A DNA stretch of 64,000 nucleotides from Parabacteroides sp. An277 (GCF_002159645.1 NZ_NFJB01000005.1:1-64000), one strand, 5' to 3'; numbered from the stretch's first letter, positions 1 to 9,517 are shown. The notes: generated from the letters alone by a model not told the origin. Program-made: numbers and translations.

Positions 1-90
1 TAAAATCAAACTATTCAGAGCAAACCTCAGAGGGGTTGCAGACAAGAAGTTCTTCTTATTCCGTATTGCAAAACTATATGCATATCCCCA

Positions 91-270
91 CTAAATTTCT
101 ACTGAGCCCTCCTTTTCTATTTCCATAGGTTTCCAATAGTTTGCTAAACGGAAATAACTAATCGAACGAAGACAATCTAACGCGTTGCCTTCATTTTCAA
201 TTTCTAATCCGCGTTGCCGCAGAATCATTAATTGCTGTGCTAATTCAATAGGAGGTTTATCATATTTCAT
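91..270 (-). pseudogene. Abi-like (Abi_2 family) N-terminal remnant
   Basis: Sixty codons from ATG at 270 (MKYDKPPIEL) to TAG at 91. The segment with KPP, a Q..L..RGL stretch and the ISYFRLANYWKP motif matches the N-terminus of Abi_2/AbiD-type proteins, which are normally about 300 residues and are linked to phage abortive infection. After the TAG the same frame stays open to the left edge (bases 1-90, reading WGYAYSFAIRNKK...), so this is either a gene with an in-frame stop or a truncated remnant. A longer upstream start at 339 exists but adds residues unlike the family. Family assignment rests on one motif region; function is probably lost. Confidence 0.6.
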
Positions 271-495
271 AGTTACAAAAACGAAGTCCCACCGTGGTAC
301 GCATCCAAGGAGAGGCGTGGTGGGAATTATTGGAAGCAAAAATACGAACTTATTTTCAAATATAAAAATATATGCCGCACTAATTGCTAAACTTCTCTTT
401 CAATACAGAGATAACATCCTATCATATAACAAGTAGCGGCAAATAGTTTTCCTCTTTCTTTCGTACTACATCAGCATGCCCTTTCAGGGAGGGGA
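271..495. other. Gene-free gap upstream of the Abi remnant
   Basis: No credible gene. On the minus strand a TATTTTTG -7-like box lies at 338-345, upstream of the Abi remnant, but no good -33 element is seen at the right spacing. The GGTGGG-type inverted repeat around 288-322 could form a weak hairpin. Confidence 0.4.
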
Positions 496-571
496 TTTAT
501 GCCTATAATCATTTTCAATTATCGTTATAATCGCTGGGGATTTTCGTTATAATCCCCGGCAATTATAACGA
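496..571. repeat. Palindrome array I, 22-bp pitch
   Basis: Three hairpin units centred at 502.5, 524.5 and 546.5, exactly 22 bp apart: TTAT-GCCT-ATAA, ATTAT-CGTT-ATAAT, and an imperfect ATTTT-CGTT-ATAAT. An inverted copy ATTATAACG follows at 562-570. A second stem GGGGATT/AATCCCC (536-542, 551-557) encloses the third unit. The array begins about 20 bases beyond the stop of the eamA-type gene on the minus strand, so it could also act in that mRNA's 3' end. Confidence 0.6.
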
Positions 572-592
572 GACTTTCGGAAGCCTCACTTG

Positions 593-1537
593 TCAATCTG
601 CTTTTTCCGCCGCTTTCTTCCGTTCGTATTCCTCCATCTGGGCGCGGCTCTTGCTTTGCGTCACGAAAAAGACGCCGGTAAAGACAAGGATAACCGCTAT
701 GATTTTAAGGAAATTGAAACTATCCATACCCCAAGCAACGGCCACAATGCTGGCAATGATAGGCTGCACATAGTTGTACATACTTGTCACCGTCGGGCGT
801 AAGCTTTTCTGTCCAATTGGAATCAAGAGATAACTGATAAATGTACCACCTACGACTACCATCGCAATGCCACCCATCGTACGAAAATCCAACATCTGCC
901 AATCCATTGCCAATAATTGAGTGTAAGAGAAGGGAATCATACAGATAGAAGAATAGGTAAACATCCACTTCATCAGCGTGATAGGAGAATATTTACCTAT
1001 TAAACCTTTAAAGAAAACGAGGTAAAGGGAGAAACAAAATTGGGCAAACAGACATAACAACACGCCCCAAATACTCCCGGAATCACCTCCAGATAGCCGT
1101 TGGCCGCTCAATATCAATAACAATGCCCCTACAGCCCCCATAAAAACACCTAATAATTTCTTGCCAGTGACCGGCTCATGCAGATAAATGGCGGCAATAA
1201 TCATCGTCAAAATGGGCAAGCTGGTCGTTACAATCGAGGCATTGATAGGCGTAGTCAAACCCAAACCAAAGAGATAAGAACCTTGATTAAAGACAATACC
1301 CAGCAAGGCCGCAAAAAACATAGACAGCATATCCTTATGATTTACATGCTCTTGCTTTGTAAAGAAAGAAACGATCCAAAAGAGGCAAGCCGCCCCTATC
1401 ATACGGCAATCGGTCAGGATGAGAGGTGTCACAACAGCTCCAGAAAGGACAAATTTACCTACCGGCGCCATCAAACCCCACAACGCTTCAGCAACTAACA
1501 TTGCCACATGTCCTTTAAATTCATTTGCATTCATCAT
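593..1537 (-). CDS. EamA/DMT-family permease
   Basis: 314 residues, about ten hydrophobic segments arranged as two EamA repeats, the usual size of a 10-TM drug/metabolite transporter. The N-terminal half has the typical ALWGLMAPVGK segment in TM1; the second repeat begins near residue 165 (SIWGVLLCLFAQFCFSLYLVFFK). A charged cytoplasmic tail rich in K, E and R ends the protein. The family exports metabolites or amino acids across the inner membrane; the substrate cannot be read from sequence. It lies 93 bp downstream of the TPR lipoprotein gene with a terminator between, so it is probably a separate unit. Start: ATG at 1537; the second ATG is the next codon. Confidence 0.88.
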   Translation of the reverse strand: MMNANEFKGHVAMLVAEALWGLMAPVGKFVLSGAVVTPLILTDCRMIGAACLFWIVSFFTKQEHVNHKDMLSMFFAALLGIVFNQGSYLFGLGLTTPINASIVTTSLPILTMIIAAIYLHEPVTGKKLLGVFMGAVGALLLILSGQRLSGGDSGSIWGVLLCLFAQFCFSLYLVFFKGLIGKYSPITLMKWMFTYSSICMIPFSYTQLLAMDWQMLDFRTMGGIAMVVVGGTFISYLLIPIGQKSLRPTVTSMYNYVQPIIASIVAVAWGMDSFNFLKIIAVILVFTGVFFVTQSKSRAQMEEYERKKAAEKAD

Positions 1538-1550
1538 ATAACCTAAACTA

Positions 1551-1584
1551 TAAAAAAGAAAAGGCTCTTCTCACGAAGAACCTT
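1551..1584 (-). terminator. Intrinsic terminator after the TPR lipoprotein gene
   Basis: Read on the minus strand, a 10-bp stem (AAGGTTCTTC/GAAGAGCCTT, one G-U pair, GTGA loop) is followed by TTTTCTTTTTT. It sits 47 bases after the stop codon at 1631. Confidence 0.8.
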
Positions 1585-1630
1585 CTCCCTAAAAATTCCT
1601 TTCTATGATCAAATTCGAAGTTAAAACTAT

Positions 1631-3322
1631 TTATTTTACCAATGAAGTAAAATCAGCGTTTGTTGCATACTTAGCAAATTCAAGGTCGATAGCCGCTTCG
1701 CTCTTCAATGAAGCATCTTTTGCGATAGCGTCTTTCAAGTTGCTAACTACGCCATTGGCATCGTTTGTACGAGCTGCTACGACAGCCTTCAAATAAGAAG
1801 TAGTCGCATCCGGAGTTGGAACAGCATTCAATGTCTGCGAAGCTTTGCTGTAATCCTTTGTCAAGATCTGAGCCAACGCAGCGTTGTTCGACTTAACCGC
1901 ACCGAAAGAGTTAGCAGCTTTAGCATACTCACCCTGTTCCAAATACAGAACACCTAATGCTTCGTTCAATTCAGTTACGCCCGAAGCGCTACCAAACAAT
2001 TGCTGAGCTTTAGCTTTATCACCCTTCGTCAAGGCAATCAAACCTAAATTCATATTTGATTCCGGATTATTCTTGATAGAATTTGCTTTGTTGAACATTT
2101 GTTCAGCCTTTGCCAAATCACCTGCACGGAAAGCCATCATACCTACGTTGTTCCATGTACGATAATCGTTCGGATAAAGTTTAGAAGCTTCGTTGTAGAT
2201 ACGAGTCTTTTCTGCGTTATCATTTGTCAGAGTAGCTGCGTAGAGGATTTCTTCTACGTTCAATGCTTTCGGGTCGTTCTTTGCCAACGCTGTGATTTCG
2301 TCGTCAGACTTACCAATGATTTCGATATTAGCAATCAAACGAGAACGACGGAGCTGCGGCAAGATTTCTTCAGCCAATGTACTGTAAACAGAAGAGATAT
2401 TCTTGATTTCCTGTTCGCGTTGTTCCGGATCCGTATACATAGACAATACACGCAAAACCAAATCTTTGTCTTGCAAGTTAGACTTAGAAACCAATTCTTG
2501 GAAACCTTCCCAGTCTTGAGCGGTATACTTAGCATCAACCGGAGCATCTACATCCATCTTCTTCAACTCTTTTGCCAAGTATTTATCCGTATTCTTTTCA
2601 CGTCTTTCAGCCAAACCTGTATTCAATTCAACACCACCATCCGGAGATGCATAGGCTTGAATCTCGATAGCCACGTTCTGGTTAGGTGCTTCATCTGCAT
2701 TTTTAACCAAGTCTTTCCATTCAGTCACTTCATCTTTCTTCAATTCTTGCGAACGAAGGTTAGCCTGCTGAATCAAGAACATGATGCTTGCATCGTGAGC
2801 TTCCTTAATAATACGTTGGAATTTGTCTGCTGCAATAGCTGCATTTGCCGTAGCGGCGTCTGCCAATTCAGAAGTAGCCAAGACTCCTTCACCGATTTTC
2901 ACATCCGGCAATTTTACCGTCTTGTTCTTTACCTTTGCATCAAAAGTCAAATACAATTCAGACTTCTTCATTTCAGGTTTGTACGTGAAAGAAGATTTCA
3001 ACGTGATGTTTCCACCTTCTTTGTAGGAGATTACCTGATTGTTACCGTCTACCTTTTCACCTTGGTAGGTATAAGCCGTACCCCAAGCTTCACCACCTTG
3101 ATAACGAAGAACCGGTGTCATCGTTACCACAGCTTTTTTGTTAAACCATTTGGCTGGAATGGTTGCATTGATTGTCACAGGAACCTGTCCACCAATTGCT
3201 TCCAAGGGCTGAGGTTCAGCCTTGATGTACTCTTCAGCTAACGGTTTCAACTTGTTTGAGCAAGAAGAAAAAGTTAGAATTGCTGCCAACATTAAGAATG
3301 GCAATAAAAACTTTCTGTTCAT
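1631..3322 (-). CDS. Lipoprotein with OmpA-like and TPR regions
   Basis: 563 residues. Residues 1-21 are a lipoprotein signal peptide (lipobox LTFSSC, Cys21). Around residues 220-250 the YASPDG...N..LAERR pattern resembles the peptidoglycan-binding OmpA C-terminal fold, but it sits mid-protein. Residues 385-540 carry tetratricopeptide-like repeats (for example WNNVGMMAFRAGDLAKAEQMF and the following MNLGLIALTKGDKAKAQQLF). The likely place is the periplasmic face of the outer membrane or the cell surface, in envelope architecture or protein assembly; the precise role is unknown. It is a separate transcription unit with its own promoter-like sequence and terminator. Confidence 0.8.
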   Translation of the reverse strand: MNRKFLLPFLMLAAILTFSSCSNKLKPLAEEYIKAEPQPLEAIGGQVPVTINATIPAKWFNKKAVVTMTPVLRYQGGEAWGTAYTYQGEKVDGNNQVISYKEGGNITLKSSFTYKPEMKKSELYLTFDAKVKNKTVKLPDVKIGEGVLATSELADAATANAAIAADKFQRIIKEAHDASIMFLIQQANLRSQELKKDEVTEWKDLVKNADEAPNQNVAIEIQAYASPDGGVELNTGLAERREKNTDKYLAKELKKMDVDAPVDAKYTAQDWEGFQELVSKSNLQDKDLVLRVLSMYTDPEQREQEIKNISSVYSTLAEEILPQLRRSRLIANIEIIGKSDDEITALAKNDPKALNVEEILYAATLTNDNAEKTRIYNEASKLYPNDYRTWNNVGMMAFRAGDLAKAEQMFNKANSIKNNPESNMNLGLIALTKGDKAKAQQLFGSASGVTELNEALGVLYLEQGEYAKAANSFGAVKSNNAALAQILTKDYSKASQTLNAVPTPDATTSYLKAVVAARTNDANGVVSNLKDAIAKDASLKSEAAIDLEFAKYATNADFTSLVK

Positions 3323-3395
3323 AATTACTGTAAGTTTAAAATGTTATATATCTAATTTTTTGTTTCACAAATTTTATGCCTCTGCTTCTAAGCTG

Positions 3396-3430
3396 CAAAG
3401 CTAAAGTATTTTTTTTTATCTTGTTGCAAA
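3396..3430 (-). promoter_or_regulatory. Promoter of the TPR lipoprotein gene
   Basis: On the minus strand TAGCTTTG (3396-3403) fits the Bacteroidetes -7 box, with TTTG at 3427-3430. The 23-base spacer is longer than the usual 19-21, so the -33 call is weak. Confidence 0.5.
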
Positions 3431-3451
3431 CTTGTCATTTTTTTTCATCCT

Positions 3452-4870
3452 TTACCCCAGTTTCCTGACACGTTGTCGGTTTATCCAGAATAAAACAAGA
3501 CAAATTAACGTAACAACACCGCCCATAAGAAGCGAAACGGAATACGATAAGCCAAATCCTTCCGGCGCAACGAAGATATAGGTGGCGCAAACCATCGTCA
3601 TGAAAAGGGCAGGCAAAAGCGTAACGATGTAGGGTTTCTTCTGCTGCAATAGATACATGCTCAATGCCCACAGCGTGAAAACGGCTAATGTCTGGTTCGA
3701 CCAAGCAAAGTAACGCCAAATCATATCAAATCCGTCTTGGTCTTTCATCGAATAGATTAAGATGCCGACAGCGATAAGAAACATTGGAATGCATATTAAG
3801 AGGCGCTTCGAAATGCTCTTTTGATCCATGTGCAGAAAATCGGCCACCATCAAGCGGGCCGAACGGAACGCCGTGTCGCCCGAAGTGATTGGAGCAGCAA
3901 TCACGCCCAATATAGCCAATATACCGCCTACGGTACCAAGCCATTCTTTCGTGACGGCATCGACCACCACCGCGGCATTGTTTTCGCCCATTCCGTTTTC
4001 GTGGAAAAAATAAGTGGCGGCAGCCGCCCAAATCAAAGCTACGATGCCTTCCGTAATCATAGCGCCATAAAAAACCGGATAGGCATGCTGTTCGTTTGTC
4101 AGGCAACGCGCCATCAGGGGACTTTGTGTGGCATGAAATCCGGAGATAGCTCCGCACGCGATGCTGACGAACATAATCGGGAAGATGGGCAATCCGTCAG
4201 GATGCGTATTGTTTAACCCGTCGGTCAATTCCGGTAACGCGGGTTGATGTACATAAAGCATGACCAAGATACCTACCGCCATGAAAAGCAGAGCAGCGGC
4301 AAACAAGGGATATATTTTCCCGATGATTTTATCAATCGGAAGTAACGTCGCCAATATATAATAAAGGAAAATAACCAGAATCCAGAAGGTCGTATCGAGC
4401 GCAGCGGGTGTCAAATTGGCTAACAATCCGGCAGGTCCTGCCACGAACACAACGCCCACCAATACCATCAACAAAATAGTGAACGCACGCATGAATTGCA
4501 TGAAACGATGCCCTAAATAATGACCTATAATCTCGGGCAAACTGGCTCCCTGCATTCGCAACGAGAGATGCCCGGCCAAGAAATCGTGCACGCCTCCGGC
4601 AAAAACCGTCCCGAGCACAATCCAAAGGAAAGAGGCTGTTCCAAACTTCGCCCCCAAGATAGCTCCGAAGATAGGCCCCAACCCCGCAATATTCAAGAAT
4701 TGAATCATAAATATCTTCCAAGTAGGCATCGGGATGTAATCCACACCATCTTGAAGCGTATAAGCCGGTGTTTTCCATGCACGGTCTACACCGACCATCT
4801 TCTCAACCAGCTTGCCATACGTAAAGTATCCGACAAGCAATGCAATGAAACAACAGGTAAAAGTTACCAT
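3452..4870 (-). CDS. CstA-family permease (carbon starvation protein A-like)
   Basis: 472 residues with many hydrophobic segments. The N-terminus carries the CstA hallmark: YTLQDGVDYIPMPTWKIF, then FLNIAGLGPIFGAILGAKFG and FAGGVHDFLAGHLSLR. E. coli CstA and YjiY/BtsT are about 700 residues; this is the shorter Bacteroidetes form. The family imports peptides or pyruvate under carbon limitation; which one applies here is unknown. Monocistronic, with a clear promoter upstream. The gene ends 130 bp before the TPR lipoprotein start, in the same direction. Confidence 0.88.
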   Translation of the reverse strand: MVTFTCCFIALLVGYFTYGKLVEKMVGVDRAWKTPAYTLQDGVDYIPMPTWKIFMIQFLNIAGLGPIFGAILGAKFGTASFLWIVLGTVFAGGVHDFLAGHLSLRMQGASLPEIIGHYLGHRFMQFMRAFTILLMVLVGVVFVAGPAGLLANLTPAALDTTFWILVIFLYYILATLLPIDKIIGKIYPLFAAALLFMAVGILVMLYVHQPALPELTDGLNNTHPDGLPIFPIMFVSIACGAISGFHATQSPLMARCLTNEQHAYPVFYGAMITEGIVALIWAAAATYFFHENGMGENNAAVVVDAVTKEWLGTVGGILAILGVIAAPITSGDTAFRSARLMVADFLHMDQKSISKRLLICIPMFLIAVGILIYSMKDQDGFDMIWRYFAWSNQTLAVFTLWALSMYLLQQKKPYIVTLLPALFMTMVCATYIFVAPEGFGLSYSVSLLMGGVVTLICLVLFWINRQRVRKLG

Positions 4871-4918
4871 GACATAATAGTGTTTTCTTTAAATATATAG
4901 GTTCTGCTAACGACCGCC

Positions 4919-4951
4919 CAAAGGTACAACAATTTCGCGCAATTGTCCAAA
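4919..4951 (-). promoter_or_regulatory. Promoter of the cstA-like gene with a palindromic spacer
   Basis: Minus strand: TTTGG (4947-4951) and TACCTTTG (4919-4926), 20 bases apart, an excellent Bacteroidetes promoter. Between them lies the inverted repeat ACAATT-N6-AATTGT (4928-4945), placed where an operator would compete with RNA polymerase. Confidence 0.72.
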
Positions 4952-5252
4952 AAAAATTTCGATTTCTCTTCTTTTTTTACAGGAATCACCTTCCACTAGA
5001 CTATTCAGGCAAGAAGGAAGCTAATATTCCCCTGGCAAGAGACGCCTACGAGCGGACGGCAGGACAAATGCCCCATGCCCCCTCGCCTCCTCTTGCCCTA
5101 TCTTTTCTCCCCTTCGTGGGGCTAATAGTAAATTATAAGGGAACAAAATAGTAAATGTAAGCATTCTAATCATTGTTTTCAGGCTGCGGTTTTAAAAACG
5201 GAACTTAAAAACAAACCTTATCTCCCTTTCTTAGGCATTTTTAATAGCGTAT
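4952..5252. other. Gene-free gap, no clear content
   Basis: Pyrimidine-rich and A+T-rich sequence without a convincing ORF or strong hairpin. AATAGTAAAT occurs twice 22 bp apart (5125 and 5147) but is not palindromic. Confidence 0.4.
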
Positions 5253-5302
5253 AAGAAAAAATTCCCCTTAGCGTGGGTAAAAAGTTACCTCGCTAAGGGG
5301 AA
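5253..5302 (-). terminator. Terminator of the receptor/lipoprotein operon
   Basis: A perfect 12-bp stem, TTCCCCTTAGCG (5262-5273) with CGCTAAGGGGAA (5291-5302), has an inner GGTAA/TTACC stem. On the minus strand it runs into TTTTTTCTT. It lies about 60 bases after the stop at 5362. The stretch 5303-5361 has further pairing potential. Confidence 0.85.
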
Positions 5303-5361
5303 TACCCGGCAGGAACGGTACCCAGGTGGCAAACCGTCACCTTACCCCCTGCCTCCTACCT

Positions 5362-6570
5362 TTATAATGTCCAACCAGCTGTCCAGTCGTTGTCTTCCGG
5401 AACGGCACCTTTGTAATCGGCTGTTTCGAAGAACGAATCGGAAGGAGTCGTGCCTCCGTCTGTAGTACCTGCTACCGTAGTCGGGAGCTCTTGATTTGCC
5501 AAGTTACCCTCGCCAGCTACAAACATGTCGTTGGTGTAGATACCCTCTTCCGAAGTCAACTCGCCGCTCAACGATACGTTGTTGATGATAGACGTACCAT
5601 CCGCCAAAGCTTGTTCTGTTTCCGTTGTTTCTACTGTCAAAGGAAGTGCTTTCCCACTTACCAATGTATTGTAAAGTTCAACCTGCGTACCGGCGCGGAG
5701 ACGAATACCCTGAGCATCGCCACCATTACCAATCAACGTCAAGTTGGCCAATACCGGATGTGCTACCGGCGTAGCTGCGTAGTTGTTTCCATTGTTATCA
5801 CATTCCATCAAACAGTCGCTATCCACGTCGGAAGCCTGCGTAGCCACCAAGAACTGACCTTTTCCGTTCCAGCCTTCTGTCCAGTCAAAAGAGTCATCTT
5901 CGCAATCCGTAGCTACCAAGTTTTTCACATTGACAGCACCCCCGAAAAACTCGAAGCCGTCGTCTGCCCCTTTGTATACTTGGCAATGGTCTACCGTCGT
6001 ACCATTTCCTACGCCATAGAAAGAGATACCATTGGATTCATGCTCTTCATCGAAGGCATAACCCGTATATTCCAAACGGACATATTGCAACGTACCCGAG
6101 TTGTCTGCGTCGTTATCGCCACCGTATGTCGCGCCACCGATTTCAGAACTACCCGTTCCTCCTTCTGCGTTCGTATGAGCATACCCGCAGATGTGCAAAC
6201 CGCCCCATGCGCCCGACTCCTTGCTTTCTGAAGTCATCACGATAGGTTCTTCAGCCGTACCTACAGCATTGATTTTCGCCCCCTGCTCCACGAGGATATA
6301 ATCCACCTGGTCGTCGTGTACTGCCGTAATCGTTACGCCCGGTTGGATAGTCAACGTCGCGCCGTTAGTCACATGAATACCCCCGTTCAACGTATATTCT
6401 TGTCCTGCTTCCAATGTCATATCTTCCGTAATGTTTTCTGATAATTCATTGGTTACGCCAGGCGTGGGGTCAGGATTCGGAGTAGGCTCGTCGTTATTAT
6501 CATCACTACAAGCCGTAAAAGTCATACTTGCTGCCAACAACATAGCAACCCATTTCCAATTTGTCTTCAT
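5362..6570 (-). CDS. Surface lipoprotein with beta-helix-like repeats
   Basis: 402 residues. A lipoprotein signal ends at Cys21 (TFTAC), followed at once by SDDNNDE, the acidic pattern associated with surface export in Bacteroidetes. A Pro/Asp linker follows, then a Gly/Asn/Thr-rich body with repeated 'GATLTIQPGVTI' and 'LVEQGAKINAVGTAEEPI' strands typical of right-handed parallel beta-helices. It starts 32 bases after the stop of the TonB-dependent receptor and is probably co-transcribed, so it may bind the same ligand at the surface, replacing the usual SusD. No catalytic site recognised. Confidence 0.75.
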   Translation of the reverse strand: MKTNWKWVAMLLAASMTFTACSDDNNDEPTPNPDPTPGVTNELSENITEDMTLEAGQEYTLNGGIHVTNGATLTIQPGVTITAVHDDQVDYILVEQGAKINAVGTAEEPIVMTSESKESGAWGGLHICGYAHTNAEGGTGSSEIGGATYGGDNDADNSGTLQYVRLEYTGYAFDEEHESNGISFYGVGNGTTVDHCQVYKGADDGFEFFGGAVNVKNLVATDCEDDSFDWTEGWNGKGQFLVATQASDVDSDCLMECDNNGNNYAATPVAHPVLANLTLIGNGGDAQGIRLRAGTQVELYNTLVSGKALPLTVETTETEQALADGTSIINNVSLSGELTSEEGIYTNDMFVAGEGNLANQELPTTVAGTTDGGTTPSDSFFETADYKGAVPEDNDWTAGWTL

Positions 6571-6602
6571 ACTTTTCTTGTTTTTAATGATTATATTCCT
6601 AA

Positions 6603-9290
6603 TTATAAATTGTAACTGATTCCGATTTCAAATCCTGCGCCATTCTTGAAGCGTTCTACCTCTACATTCTGATTGAGGCTCGGTACTTCTTGTTCGAACA
6701 CCACGTCGCGGTTCAGGATATCATCTACCTGTAACTTCACCGACAGACGGCTATTGATTTGATAACTTGCTGCCAAGTTCAGCGTATGTACCGGTTGTTG
6801 TTTCACATCGCCCAATCCAGAGATACCTACCGAATGAATACGCGGACCCTGCAAGTTATAGAGTAATGCCACACTCAATTGGCGGTCGTTCCCGAAATTC
6901 AGAGCGTAAGTAAGGTCGGCATTCACCAAGTAAGGTGATGCTCCCTGCAAGGCACGCTGGTTGTTGGTGTAAGCACCTCCTTCCGGCAATTTCACATCTG
7001 TGTACATGAACGAACCGTTTGCTCCTACCTTCAAATCCTTGACAATCTCCTTACGGAATTCTACCTCCAAGCCCATCGCCAAGCCATTATCCGCATTCTG
7101 GAAGGAGTGTACTGTCGCACCACCCGCCAAGGTCTGGATTCGTTCGATCGGGTCGTTCAGGTATTTATAATATCCCGTTACCGAGAACATATCACCATTT
7201 GTCCAGAATTGCTCATAACGTAAATCCAAGTTGTAGTTATAGCCATTCTGCAAATCGGCATTACCACGAATCTGTGCCGAACCATACGATTCTTGATAAA
7301 GGAACGGAGCCATCTCAATAAACGACGGACGTGTAACAGTGCGCGAAAATGAGAAACGCAGGTTATTCTCTTTCGGCATCTCATACTTCAAGTTCAAGGC
7401 CGGGAAGAGGTCGTTCTTGTTCAATTCGCTACGAGCGGCTTGTCCGCCATCGGTATAATAATTCACCCATTGTTTGCTCGATTCCAAGCGAAGACCCACA
7501 TTCACCAAGAGCGAAGCTATCGGATAATAATCAACCTGCGCATAACCAGCATAGATTTCATTACCTGCTTGATAACTATCACGACGTTGCTGTACACGGT
7601 CAATCGTCACACGTCCGGCTTCGATATCTGCTTGGGTAAAGAAATCGGAAGGATGATAAATATCCGTCACACTCGGATTCAGACCGTCCAAATCGTAGTA
7701 AAAGCGCGTAGCCATATAGTCACGGTCTTTATCCTTGTAGGTAAAGCCGAATTTCACATTATCTTTCTCGCTAAATTTATACCCAGCAGCAAGATTTCCG
7801 ACCCATTCCTTTTCGTCCAACGTACCAAAATAACGCATCGTTTCCTGCTGGTTCAACTTAAAGAGACTTAATGAACCATCGTCATTCTTTAGGAACATCA
7901 TCTGTCGGCGGTCTGGTTCCTGACTACCGGTCTTGCTATACGAACCGTTCCAATTCAAATCCCAACGGTCATCTTCACCAAAGAAGTGCTTTCCGTTGAT
8001 TTGATGATTCTGCAAACTATAAATATGCGTCACATTATTGCTACCTACCAAGTTATGGTCTTCGTAGTCATATCCTTCGCGCCGCATGTAATTATCGATG
8101 GCATTCCGAGCATAGAAAAAGGTATAACCAATCATATCCCGAGTACGGAACGTATAGCTGGCACTTCCCAATCCGGCAATCTTCAGGGTCGTGGCGTAGC
8201 TATCGTAATCAAATTCGTTTAGCGTCGTACCGGTAGCTTCCAATGTGCGCACCGAAGCGTCTTGCATAGTTTGCAAATCGTTGCTCACGCCCAGCGAAGC
8301 CAAAATGCTAAGGTTATTACCTTGTATATCGAAATTCTTACCTACGCCGATATTACCTCCAAACTCGGGCAAGGCAGTCTTTTTGTCTACATCGAAATTC
8401 GTATCGAACAACGGGTTATGTCGTGCGTAATCTTCAAAGTCGGCTAATGCCATATCACGTAAGTCGCTTCTCAACGAAGGCGTTTTGAAGAGTGTCCCGT
8501 TGCGGTCCATCTGGTAAAAGTCACCACCCAAGGTATTGAAACGTCCGCCTACATTAAACGAAAGGTTGAAGAAATCTTCGCCTGTTTGCTCTTTGGTACT
8601 GATGTCGATATGCGCACCCGAATAATCAGCAAACGCACTGGCTTCGTACACTTTACTAACGGTAATATTCTTCACGGTAGACGTCGGGAACAAATCCAAT
8701 GGAATCAATTTATTATCCGGATTCGGAGAAGCAATAGGCAATCCATTCAGCGTCGTCGTACTATACCGGTCACCCAATCCGCGGACAATCAATTGCCCGG
8801 CTTGCGCAATCGAAACGCCGGTGATTTTCTTCACGCCCTCTTCCACGGTCGATATACCTTTGATGCTCATCTCCTTCGCACCGATATTCTCTACCGCTAC
8901 CGTGGCCATCTGCCGTTCTTGCAACAGCGCGCGTTCGCCTTCCAGATTCTTACGAGCTACGACCGTCACTTCGTCGATTTGCCGGTCATCTGTTGCCATC
9001 AGTATGGATACTTCTTGGTCACTCTCACCAAGATCCACTTCTACCCGTTGCGTTACATAGGAAATATACTTCGCAATCAAGACATATTTTCCAGCCTCCA
9101 AATCAGGGAATTCAAACCGTCCGTCAATATCTGTTACGGCACCCAAGGTCGTCCCTTCTATTTGCACCGTGGCACCAATCAACGGTTCGTTGGCCGCTTT
9201 GTCGATTACCACACCTTTCAACTTCGCGGCTTGCAAGCCCATAGCCAGGAGAAGCAAAGCCGCTATACACATCCATTTCTGTAGTTTCAT
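6603..9290 (-). CDS. TonB-dependent receptor
   Basis: 895 residues. Signal peptide 1-21; carboxypeptidase-regulatory-like domain about 23-105 (LKGVVIDKAANEPLIGATVQIEGT, then the DIDGRFEFPDLEAGKYVL strand); plug about 115-235 with QLIVRGLGDRYSTTTLNGLPI; then the 22-strand barrel ending in an aromatic/hydrophobic C-terminus (ISYNL). It would import a ligand across the outer membrane using TonB energy. There is no SusD gene; the only partner is the beta-helix lipoprotein 32 bases downstream. The substrate is not evident. Confidence 0.9.
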   Translation of the reverse strand: MKLQKWMCIAALLLLAMGLQAAKLKGVVIDKAANEPLIGATVQIEGTTLGAVTDIDGRFEFPDLEAGKYVLIAKYISYVTQRVEVDLGESDQEVSILMATDDRQIDEVTVVARKNLEGERALLQERQMATVAVENIGAKEMSIKGISTVEEGVKKITGVSIAQAGQLIVRGLGDRYSTTTLNGLPIASPNPDNKLIPLDLFPTSTVKNITVSKVYEASAFADYSGAHIDISTKEQTGEDFFNLSFNVGGRFNTLGGDFYQMDRNGTLFKTPSLRSDLRDMALADFEDYARHNPLFDTNFDVDKKTALPEFGGNIGVGKNFDIQGNNLSILASLGVSNDLQTMQDASVRTLEATGTTLNEFDYDSYATTLKIAGLGSASYTFRTRDMIGYTFFYARNAIDNYMRREGYDYEDHNLVGSNNVTHIYSLQNHQINGKHFFGEDDRWDLNWNGSYSKTGSQEPDRRQMMFLKNDDGSLSLFKLNQQETMRYFGTLDEKEWVGNLAAGYKFSEKDNVKFGFTYKDKDRDYMATRFYYDLDGLNPSVTDIYHPSDFFTQADIEAGRVTIDRVQQRRDSYQAGNEIYAGYAQVDYYPIASLLVNVGLRLESSKQWVNYYTDGGQAARSELNKNDLFPALNLKYEMPKENNLRFSFSRTVTRPSFIEMAPFLYQESYGSAQIRGNADLQNGYNYNLDLRYEQFWTNGDMFSVTGYYKYLNDPIERIQTLAGGATVHSFQNADNGLAMGLEVEFRKEIVKDLKVGANGSFMYTDVKLPEGGAYTNNQRALQGASPYLVNADLTYALNFGNDRQLSVALLYNLQGPRIHSVGISGLGDVKQQPVHTLNLAASYQINSRLSVKLQVDDILNRDVVFEQEVPSLNQNVEVERFKNGAGFEIGISYNL

Positions 9291-9320
9291 TCTTTTTTTT
9301 TGCTTCTTTTAATTCGGTGG

Positions 9321-9350
9321 CAAAAGTACTACCGGGGTGTTTCAACAAAA
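9321..9350 (-). promoter_or_regulatory. Promoter of the TonB-dependent receptor operon
   Basis: Minus strand TACTTTTG (9321-9328) matches the -7 consensus, with TTTTG at 9346-9350. The resulting leader is about 20 bases. Confidence 0.6.
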
Positions 9351-9517
9351 TGACAGGAAGATGGGATTCCAAAGTCATTTGTTTTGCAAAACAATTACAG
9401 GCGTAATTCCTATTAAATATAGGTATAAATGCTTCGAATGATAGTTATACTTCAAGGAAATGAAGCCGAAAAACGTTTCTATGTACCAACTAGTGCGGTT
9501 TTTTCGTCAAAAATTCA

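Noticed and set aside
2099-3241. 380-codon plus-strand ORF
   Set aside because: Antisense shadow of the TPR lipoprotein; composition unlike a protein (rich in F, C, R).
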